Positions 30,873 to 38,362 of a DNA stretch of 38,362 nucleotides are shown here, in pieces. The stretch comes from Pilasporangium apinafurcum (lineage: Eukaryota > Oomycota > Peronosporomycetes > Pythiales > Pythiaceae), in NCBI GenBank assembly GCA_001600495.1, contig BCKE01000036.1, positions 314,789-353,150 on the forward strand. The letters are read 5' to 3'. Below the pieces are notes generated by a model. That model did not search any database and was not told the DNA's origin. It was given only the letters and a program-made list of their open reading frames with translations. Each line of letters opens with the position of its first letter. Within the stretch, counting starts at the first letter, position 1. Both the position numbers and the translations under genes were made by a program.

Positions 30873-33800
30873 CTAACGATCCTCTCGAATGTAGAATGAG
30901 AAAAACTTCTCCACCCGCCTCTCAAATGAGCAATACGGATCGGGAAACATGTGACACGCAATAGCGATCATAGCTTCTTCAAACTCTTCATAAGTTAGTT
31001 CTTCAGTTTCGTTCGTTGGTATCGAAATGCTGAAGGGATCAGATGCCGCTGATGACGTGGAGATTCGCGAAGACACTTCATGATCTTTCTTCGAAGTAGA
31101 TTGTGTCACTTTTTGCACAATTGCAAGTACGTTGTCTCGGGTCAATTGAGTGGCTTGGATGCGTTTATCCAGCAGACATTGACTGAACGTGAACGCTGTC
31201 ATGCGTGGGCGTTTGCTTGTTTGACTCGTTGGATGGTGTTGCTGCAACCTTGGATTAGGGGCAACAGCGTAACGTGCATAGAGATTTTTCAGTTCGTCAC
31301 TGTATTGGATTATCAAGCGACGAATCTTGATGTCATCGATTTGCTTTCGGAACAGGTCGGCATCGGCTCGGAATGCAAACGGAAGGATGAAGTTGTCCAT
31401 GAACAAACAAAACGCTTCTGACACGGTAATTCGATGGTTCCTATTGGGAAACCAGGTTGACAGTTGAGAAAAAATTACCCAGCGATGAGCGACAATGAAT
31501 ACGTGCAGCAATCATACTTACTCGGGAGAATACTTTCGTCTCGCAATACGAATGAGTGCTTCAAGGAATTCAGTAGGTGGTAACGCACGATGCGGACTGA
31601 CACTCGTCTAGTATTAAAGGAATCGTCACATACAGAGAGCGAGGGTCGAGAGTAGATCAAATCGTACTTACCAGTTTGGGGTCCATTTTTTTGATGATGG
31701 CGTGGATATCAGTGACAGTCATGTTCTTCTCAATAACCCGACATTCCGTGAGCAGCTCAATGAAGTCGCCGACGTTGATAGCCTCATTGATGATGCCGTT
31801 GCGCGTGGCGTAGCCCCGATAGATTCGTCCAAGATCGCGGTAAATCGTCAACAAAAAACTTTGAAGGAGCTTGATTTCCCACGCGAAATCTTCGAAAGGC
31901 AGCTCCAGATCAAGAATTTTTTGCCCAGGAATTTTGGTGAACAGTTCATTTTGGTCGCTTTCGGAGTCTAATTTTGCTAGAACACCAGGCTTTCCTCTCA
32001 TGAAACGTGCGTACGAAAGAAAGCACTTACGCATGACGATCCGCATGCATTTGCACCAGAGAAGATGATCCTCGCGCAGTTTCTGATCTTCAAGGTCGAT
32101 TCGCTTTTTCAGTTCGATAAGATGAGCCAGTGCAAGCTTCATTTTGCTGCTCAGTGTGATACCTCCACCTGATTCGTTGGATGTTAGACCAGTTCCTTCG
32201 CGGAGATCGCGCCACTTGGCCTTAACTGACGACAATTGCAACTTGAGGTCGTTGCAAAGTGTGTAATAAGATTCCTCGATATTGGGCGTAAACGTGCAGA
32301 ACAAATACGACAATATGGCAAAATTAAGTTCAGCATCGCCTGCAAGGACATCTTTGCTGTTCACGAGACCGACAGGCAGCCACATGGCCTGGCCAATGGT
32401 GTTGATCATCAGCTCGATCCGTTTCTCGACGTTCTCTTCCTGTCTTATGTGATTCACATAACGTTCCATTGCAATTTCGGTTAAGTCTTCGCCGTTCTCC
32501 CGCAAGACCGATGCCGCTTCCAGTTTGGAGGCAGCAGTGTTGTGCGCGAGCCGAATTGGGCGAACTTTGCTCATCGCTGCATGCAATAGCTTAGTAACGA
32601 CGACCAGCACTTTGCCATCACTGAGGCTTGAGTGGAAATTAGTCATTCGTGGTGCTGCAATCCACTCTGGTGGCTGCCGTTGCACCAATGAATTCACCCA
32701 CTGCATCAGAATTTTGTCAGCTCGATCCACCGATGCGTCATGTGAAGAGAATAAGCTGGCGCCAGCATTCCCAGTCACACTAGCACTAGTGTTGCTTGAA
32801 TTTCCTACTGTCTCCGACGAATTTGAGGTTGATTTTGTTCCCGCTACGGCAGCATTTATCTCCACGAACGGATTGTAGAGCGCCTGGTTTTCGGGCTTAT
32901 CGATGGCCTGCAACAAATCTTTAGTGAAGACGTTGTTCAGGTTATGTCTGCAGTCGCTAGTCGCAAGGACCTCCAATTGTGTTTCCAAGTTGTGGCAGAC
33001 TGTATTTGCAAGCTGGAATGCGATTTTCTTGTAATCGACACTCTCAACTTTGAGTTGCTCGAGTTCTTTTGGATTGACCACTTGTTTCTCCAGCGCTGCG
33101 ATTTGTGATTTGGCATCGCGGAGCTCCTTCCGTATGGCGATCAGTTCCAGGTTCTTCGCTTGCAACGCCTGCTGTAAACTCTGGCATTCGTGTTGCAGCC
33201 TTGCCAAGTCGTCTTCATGAAGTTGTTCCTTCACCCGTGAGGCATTGGAAATCACAAACATATCGCCATGTAATTGCGAGATTTCGCGGTTTTTCTCAGT
33301 GGTCACCAGCTGTTGGTTTTCAGCGTACAACATGGCTCCAACGATGCGTCGTTCGTACATGAACATCCGCCACGTGGTCAGCCGCCGTTTCAGGCGATTC
33401 TGCGCGGTTATCCTTAACGCTTGATTTCGTCGGTGTTTGTGTTGCTGTGTGATATATTTCCAGATACCGAAGAGCCATTGCAGAATGACATCAGACATCT
33501 TGGTGAACGCACGCGCAGTGGCTTTTTCAAACAAAATCTCAACCGAGCGTACGATTTGCGCTTTGTAGGCGGTGCCGTCCTGTTTTCTGAAATGCGAAAA
33601 ACACTTCATGCACATTTCAGCGATGGCGCCACACCCCGCGCAGCGCATGGTCTGATGGACAGCATTTAAGGCATCAGGTACAGTTGAAGTTGAAGAGCCG
33701 GAAGAAACGTGAGCTTCATATGCGAAGGCTGCTTGTGAGAGTGGCACGATGTTGTTGGATGCCGCACTATGTTGGTGATGCCGCTCAAATGCTGATGAAG

Positions 33801-34164
33801 AACTAGAGTTCTGCTGTCGCAACTGATCGTGATCCTGCTGATGGTGAATGCACAAAAGCGAGTTGGACATCGCTGAAGAACTGAGCGCAATCGCGGTACT
33901 AGGGCGCGGTTTTTTAGTGGATGAATGGCCGCTGGAAACATGTTGAGAATGGTGTGAGCCTGGTGTCTTGTAATATGGATCATTGTGAGTTGGCAAGTGC
34001 AAGGCGAAAGTGGGAGGTGAATATTGTTGTCGCTGTTGCTTGCTGTTGGAAACACCGCCACTGTTTTGCGTACGGAAGGGTGATAGTTGGGACGACTGCT
34101 TGCGGAAATTGACAGGAGAACCGACAATTTGTGCGTTCTTCACATTATTGTTCTTCCATTCCAT
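30873..34164 (-). CDS. Calponin-homology domain coiled-coil protein, three exons
   Basis: Exons 34164-31672, 31607-31522 and 31440-30873 join in frame (GTAAGT donors; TAG acceptors) to give 1048 residues. The frame is open above 34164 but has no ATG there, so an upstream exon is possible. Residues 1-160 are low-complexity, rich in Ser, Gln and His. A Cys cluster, CAGCGAIAEMCMKC, looks like a small zinc-binding site. A basic helical region and a coiled coil follow (LQHECQSLQQALQAK, ELRDAKSQIAALEKQV). A CH-like domain follows: ADKILMQWVNSLV, MTNFHSSLSDGKVLVVVTKLL, then WLPVGLVNSKDVLAGD and LNFAILSYLF, as in plastin/fimbrin CH domains. The C-terminal third is helical, with EF-hand-like packing but no clear calcium loop. 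An actin- or microtubule-associated role is inferred; I cannot name a family. Confidence 0.8.
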
Positions 34165-34343
34165 CGCCTTCGCAAATGGATTATACTGGACGCTGCTATT
34201 GATAGGACCTTTCAAGTGTTTACAAGCCAAGAAACAACGCAAATATTGTCGATAACGGCCAATAAAAGCGAATAAAGCCACGTTAAGGACAGAACAAACG
34301 CTTCCATGAAAAAAACAATACTCAAACTTGTCAATTATGGCAT

Positions 34344-34913
34344 CTATTGTAACACTGCAAGTTTCTGAATGGCTTCAATCACGACATTGACGTGTTCAGA
34401 GACCTCACGTGCTTTCTGTTGCCATTCGTTCCGCTTCCTGTTCCGATCATACGAAAAATAAAAGCGCATAAGTAAGTGAGAACAATCGAAACCATTGACA
34501 CAACCAAGAGACAAAGCTTACTGGGCCAGGTGCACTAAATGCGTTTGCACAAAGCGTTGCGCCTCTGATAGCGTCATCTCCACGTGAAAGTTCAGGCCAA
34601 TGTCGACAGTGATCATAGAAGTATCAGGGACTTTGGCGCGCATGTGGAATTGTTGGCCGATATCCATCAGTGTGTGTAGACTCTTTTGTCCAACGTTCTG
34701 TTGACTTTGGAGCTCTTCGAGAAGCACTTGTAGCTCTTCATATTCCTTTAACTCTTGCGTTAATGCATCACGTTTTGCGAGCACATCCCGTAGCTGTGGC
34801 TTCAGAATCTCCTCTACGAATGTACTGTAGCGCAGCAGTGCCGCTTCAGTGGTTTCCGCTGAATCCTGCTGCTGCGTGGCCGCATCCACATCATTGCCAG
34901 TCGTTGCCATCAT
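34344..34913 (-). CDS. UXT: UXT-like prefoldin subunit (unconventional prefoldin), two exons
   Basis: Exons 34913-34522 and 34437-34344 join at CA|G (donor GTAAGC) to give 161 residues, the usual UXT size. The start is one of two adjacent ATGs (34913 or 34910); the longer open frame upstream begins with TTG. The protein has the alpha-prefoldin plan: an N-terminal helix (YSTFVEEILKPQLRDVLAKRD), a coiled-coil turn, a beta-hairpin core (MDIGQQFHMRAKVPDTSMITVDIGLNFHVEMTLSEA) and a C-terminal helix. VPDTS and the L-x-F-x-V-E-x-T-L-x-E-A stretch are hallmarks of UXT. In animals UXT partners URI, PDRG1 and the R2TP chaperone in assembling RNA polymerases. Its 5' end faces the PH-MAPK gene about 600 bp away. 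The tail of the CH-domain gene lies the other way. Confidence 0.88.
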
Positions 34914-35221
34914 AATAAATACTGTGCATTCACAAAGCAGCAAAACTACCAGACAGAATATATACAATATTTACTGTACAATACTATACACTATTATGAT
35001 TTCTTTAGCGCAATCTTTGATTAATTTAGCCTGTACCTCTGGCTTTGCTACATGATGCTTTTATACAAGATTGTACGTAATTTGTATGTATATCCTGGTT
35101 ATTCTTTGTCAACTTGGCTAAATCCATCCAAGGTTTTTCATCCTCCTACCGAGGTTTTTTCCACAGGTGACGTTTCCTTTTTCTTGTTCCTCTTGGTGTG
35201 TTCGGCACCACACTGAACTCC

Positions 35222-35231
35222 CCATTTTGCC
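35222..35231 (+). promoter_or_regulatory. Oomycete-style initiator motif upstream of PH-MAPK
   Basis: CCATTTTGCC fits both the oomycete initiator consensus YCAYTYY (35222-35228) and the flanking promoter element CAWTTTNYY (35223-35231). It lies about 290 bp before the PH-MAPK ATG in the 603-bp divergent region shared with UXT. Such short motifs can occur by chance. Nothing else is recognised in 34914-35516. Confidence 0.35.
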
Positions 35232-35516
35232 CGAAACTTCCGCCCCAAGCGATACCCTCGGGAGTGCGGAAACGAAAGCGAAGCGGCACAGACGAAAACC
35301 GGAGCATTGGACGCAGAAAACGCCATCCTCAGCCGTTCACTTTGTTATCTTTAGCGCGCTCTATCACTTTCCACAGGTGAAGACAAAAAACACGCTGTCA
35401 CCTACTCACTCATCTGCTTAGCTATCTATCGGTCTCTTTCCTCACAAAAAAACACCACGTAGAGATCGGCAGAAGAAAAGAGGGGAATACACGTACGTAC
35501 ATACCGGTGTGAAGGC

Positions 35517-37481
35517 ATGAGTGCAGCAACGGGAGCAAATGATAGCAGTCACCACCACGACGGTGAAAAATCGGGCGATGGCGTGTATGTGACGAAGAAC
35601 CGCTCGACGTTTTCCATGTGGCTGCATGGCAAGAGCGCACCGAGCAAATCGAACCCAGCGGTCGTGTTTCGATCGGCCGATGTGATTCAGGAAGGATACT
35701 TGATGAAACAAGGGCTGCGACTCAAAATGTGGACGAAACGGTATTTTATTTTGCGATTGGAGGAGCGACATATGACGCTAGGATATTATACCAGTAAAGA
35801 AGCGCTTGTGCTCTGCTCGGAGACGCCCATTGGCCCCGGTCATACGCTCGCGCCGGTGAACACGGCGAAGCATCCGCGACGAATCGAATTACGATGCGGC
35901 ACCAAGTCACTGATCGTGGAAGCAGAGGATGACAAATCGTACACTTCATGGAAGAATGCGTTGCAGGAAGCGATCCGGTGGAACCACGCGATGGTGCCGT
36001 CAAAAGATGGACCGTTTGTTAAGTACGGCAAGCAGGCAACTGAGGATAAGCTGCAGGAGGAGCGCAGTCGCGTCGAAGCGGCCAAAAAGTTGCGTGAGAA
36101 ACAGCGTGCGGATGAAGCTGCTGCTGCTGCAAACGCCGCCAATAAACCCAAGTATTTGCCCGCCACCCGTGAGGGCACGCAGTGTTTCATGACCTCAAAC
36201 ACGCGGTTTGAGATCCCAACACACTTTGAATACGTGAAGACTATTGGCTCAGGTGCGTATGGCGTCGTGATCTCGGCCAAGAACACACAGACAGGGAAAA
36301 CCGTAGCTATCAAAAACATCCAGCGCGCATTTGACGACCTGACAGATGCCAAGCGCATCGTGCGTGAGATCAAACTGATGCGCCACTTGAACCACAAGTA
36401 CGTGCTTGGCGTGGACGATATCTTGGAGCCGGTGTCGCTCGCGAAATTCGAGGACGTCTACATCGTGTCGGAGCTTATGGCCACCGATCTGCATCGCGTC
36501 ATCTACTCGCGGCACGCACTTTCAGACGAACACATTGCGTTCTTCATGTACCAGATGCTCTGCGCCATGAAGTATGTGCACTCGGCGAACGTCATCCATC
36601 GCGACCTCAAGCCGTCAAACGTGTTGGTGAATGCCAATTGTGAATTAAAGATTTGCGATTTCGGGCTCGCGCGTGGGATATTCCCCGAAGAAGAGCTCGA
36701 ACTAACTGAATACGTCGTCACGCGGTGGTACCGCGCACCAGAGATCATGTTAGGGTGTATGAAATACACGCGCGAAGTGGACGTGTGGTCGATGGGGTGC
36801 ATTTTTGCTGAGATGATGTCTCGAAAACCGCTGTTTCCCGGTCAGGACTACATCGACCAGCTGCATTTGATCATGAATGCGCTGGGTGCGCCGAGCGATC
36901 AAGAGTTGTATTTCCTCACAAACGCCCGCGCAAGGAAGTTTATGAACGCCGAATACCACAAGAGAGGGCCAGATCCGCTGAAGCCGCTATCGCAATTGTT
37001 TTCGGATGCTGCCCCAGATGCGCTAGATTTGCTAGAGAAGATGCTGGTGATCGACCCGAACAAGCGAATCAGTGTCGATGATGCACTCGCACATCCATAC
37101 TTGGCATCAATTCGCAACGTCGAGGACGAGACGGTGGCGGATTCGGGCTTTGATTTCGATTTTGAGAATGAGAAATTGACGAAACCTGTGTTGCAGCGAC
37201 TGATCTGGGACGAGATGAAGTGTTTCCACCCGGACGCCAACGAGGACGGTAGCGGGTCTGTACGCAGTGAGAGTAGCAATACGTCGCAGATGCTATCGAC
37301 CCCCGTGACACCGGTGACGCCAGCGACAAATAATGGCGAAGTGATAAATGCATCAGCACCGGAGGCAAAGAAGCATGTGAGTGAGGTGGAGATTAGGAGA
37401 AGTAGTATCAAGTTGCCATCCCCAACGTCCTCATCAGAGGGGCGACAAGCACCAGGTGAGCCAGCGCGAGAAGTGGCGTAA
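35517..37481 (+). CDS. MAP kinase with N-terminal PH domain (PH-MAPK)
   Basis: 654 residues, single exon, ATG 35517. Residues 57-155 form a pleckstrin-homology domain (IQEGYLMKQG, MWTKRYFILR, closing Trp145), which binds phosphoinositides in many proteins. A charged helical linker (175-205) follows. The kinase domain runs from about 237 to 535: glycine loop GSGAYG, VAIK Lys266, IHRDLKPSNVL (near 359), DFG (near 380), activation loop TEY (near 397) in LTEYVVTRWYRAPE, and the MAPK DVWSMGCIFAEM. All catalytic residues are present and TEY marks an ERK-type kinase activated by a MAP2K. The last 100 residues are disordered and Ser/Thr-rich, with several TP sites. PH-MAPK fusions are known in oomycetes. 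Membrane recruitment is the likely role of the PH domain. A polyadenylation-like AATAAA occurs near 37569. Confidence 0.95.
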   Translation: MSAATGANDSSHHHDGEKSGDGVYVTKNRSTFSMWLHGKSAPSKSNPAVVFRSADVIQEGYLMKQGLRLKMWTKRYFILRLEERHMTLGYYTSKEALVLCSETPIGPGHTLAPVNTAKHPRRIELRCGTKSLIVEAEDDKSYTSWKNALQEAIRWNHAMVPSKDGPFVKYGKQATEDKLQEERSRVEAAKKLREKQRADEAAAAANAANKPKYLPATREGTQCFMTSNTRFEIPTHFEYVKTIGSGAYGVVISAKNTQTGKTVAIKNIQRAFDDLTDAKRIVREIKLMRHLNHKYVLGVDDILEPVSLAKFEDVYIVSELMATDLHRVIYSRHALSDEHIAFFMYQMLCAMKYVHSANVIHRDLKPSNVLVNANCELKICDFGLARGIFPEEELELTEYVVTRWYRAPEIMLGCMKYTREVDVWSMGCIFAEMMSRKPLFPGQDYIDQLHLIMNALGAPSDQELYFLTNARARKFMNAEYHKRGPDPLKPLSQLFSDAAPDALDLLEKMLVIDPNKRISVDDALAHPYLASIRNVEDETVADSGFDFDFENEKLTKPVLQRLIWDEMKCFHPDANEDGSGSVRSESSNTSQMLSTPVTPVTPATNNGEVINASAPEAKKHVSEVEIRRSSIKLPSPTSSSEGRQAPGEPAREVA

Positions 37482-37662
37482 AAAGTAACAATATGTTGAT
37501 GATGAGCAAGGCAACAAACCAAGAAAAAAAACTCGTGTAGATGTGGAGAATCTATAGATGTGTCTGATTAATAAAACCAACAAAAACGCTCTAGTAAAAT
37601 TTTTTGGATGTGATGTCAAGTAGCAGTGTACTGGCATGGCTTATGGTGATAGTGATGACTGT

Positions 37663-37681
37663 CCGAACGTTATGCGTTCGG
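37663..37681. other. Small hairpin in the convergent spacer
   Basis: CCGAACG (37663-37669), a 5-base loop, then CGTTCGG (37675-37681): a perfect 7-bp stem midway between the ends of PH-MAPK and ABCA copy C. It could be a 3' end or chromatin element, or chance. The rest of 37482-37802 shows nothing. Confidence 0.3.
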
Positions 37682-37802
37682 GATTTCGATTTCCTCAAGA
37701 CCAAACATTCATCTTGATGCGTTCATTCATTCATACATTACCACAGCCAAATGATCTTTTCCAGGTGTGCAATTTTTTCTTCTAAACCTACATTTTCGTT
37801 CT

Positions 37803-38362
37803 TTATTCCTTAAAGACACCACGTGCGACACCCTTCTCTTCAGCCTGTTGTGCTGCGAAGTAGTTGAAGATCTGTTCCAATGTGGTTTGTGAAACGCTAT
37901 ACTCACGAATGTGCATTTTCGTCTTCATATCTTCCACCAACGCAAACACCTTTGATAATTTCAATTCACCATTTGAGCCACGAAGCTTAAAACGGCAGAA
38001 ATCATTCTGACGTTCAAGTACCAGAACGGCATCGCTGCCGAAAGAATTCTTCAAGAACGCCTCCAAAGCGTCGAAGCGCGTTTCTTCCACACACCATGAT
38101 GCAAACGCTTCAGCGCGTACAAAGCCATCACGCTCAAATGATGCTGCGAGGTTGTAACCAGTTGGATGGTTTGGAACAATGCGATCAACAAGGCGGCCAT
38201 TTCCAAAAGCACGGCATTTCATTTCCACTTCCTCCAGTGTGACATAGCCATTCTCAGCGTTGATCAATTGGTGCACGAGGTCATGCAGCTCTTCGGGGGT
38301 CGGAGGTGTCAGCTTCACGTCAAACACAAGACCATCACCGAAACGAGATTTCAAGTGTTGTA
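37803..38362 (-). CDS. ABCA-type transporter, 3' end (copy C), runs off right edge
   Basis: The last 185 or so residues of another ABCA protein, minus strand, stop at 37803; the 5' part lies beyond the window. The sequence begins within the end of NBD2 ([14 protein letters not shown]) and contains the conserved tail [30 protein letters not shown] and [13 protein letters not shown]. It ends differently from copy B (GVFKE against GMVQDS) and differs from it at many residues, so it is an older paralogue with no identity tract like those shared by A and B. It converges with PH-MAPK, leaving 321 bp between stops. Confidence 0.85.
   Translation of the reverse strand, partial: QHLKSRFGDGLVFDVKLTPPTPEELHDLVHQLINAENGYVTLEEVEMKCRAFGNGRLVDRIVPNHPTGYNLAASFERDGFVRAEAFASWCVEETRFDALEAFLKNSFGSDAVLVLERQNDFCRFKLRGSNGELKLSKVFALVEDMKTKMHIREYSVSQTTLEQIFNYFAAQQAEEKGVARGVFKE

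Noticed and set aside
34165-34281. N-terminal extension of the CH-domain protein.
   Set aside because: It would start at GTG; no ATG is present in that extension.

Overview
The window looks like nuclear DNA of an oomycete. The evidence is short GT-AG introns (roughly 70-110 nt) in compact genes, a MAP kinase with an N-terminal PH domain, clustered full-size ABCA transporters, and degenerate Fanzor and giant-virus-like sequence between them. I cannot name the species. All calls come from reading the sequence; no database search was run.

Left half (1-16.9 kb) is repeat-rich. It holds three forms of an ABCA transporter on both strands: a 5' part running off the left edge (copy A, minus strand), a complete copy (copy B, plus strand, about 1966 residues once a false assembly gap is removed), and two broken pieces, an isolated 3' end at 3158-3857 and an isolated 5' piece at 6986-7354. 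Between them lie a GC-rich gene for a membrane-anchored, Cys-rich lipase-like protein, a decayed giant-virus-type repeat gene, a dispersed repeat, and an inverted-repeat element around an LTR-like core (9.0-9.6 kb). Around 7.4-9.0 kb I recognise no gene.

Middle (16.9-24.2 kb) is gene-dense. A DUF924 plus TilS-like fusion is followed by RPB5 (five exons), which converges with a very unusual protein carrying a cytidine deaminase domain, a SAM domain, EF-hands and Tudor-like repeats.

A decayed island (24.8-26.5 kb) holds a Fanzor pseudogene with a frameshift and a large internal deletion. It also holds a second copy of the dispersed repeat and an unrelated TnpB/Fanzor-type zinc-ribbon fragment.

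Right part (26.7-38.4 kb) holds an Unr/CSDE1-like protein with alternating canonical and non-canonical cold-shock domains, a CH-domain protein, the prefoldin-like UXT, the PH-MAPK, and the 3' end of a further ABCA gene (copy C) running off the right edge.

Functionally, the intact genes are mainly housekeeping: transcription (RPB5), chaperone or R2TP partner (UXT), translation control (Unr-like), tRNA modification (TilS-like) and signalling (PH-MAPK). RPB5 and UXT belong to one known interaction network, because UXT partners URI, which binds RPB5. The ABCA copies share stretches of perfect identity (612 and 650 bp) next to clearly diverged sequence, which means recent gene conversion or assembly collapse. 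An ambiguous base shared at homologous positions, and a 95-bp duplication flanking the gap, make assembly error a serious possibility there.
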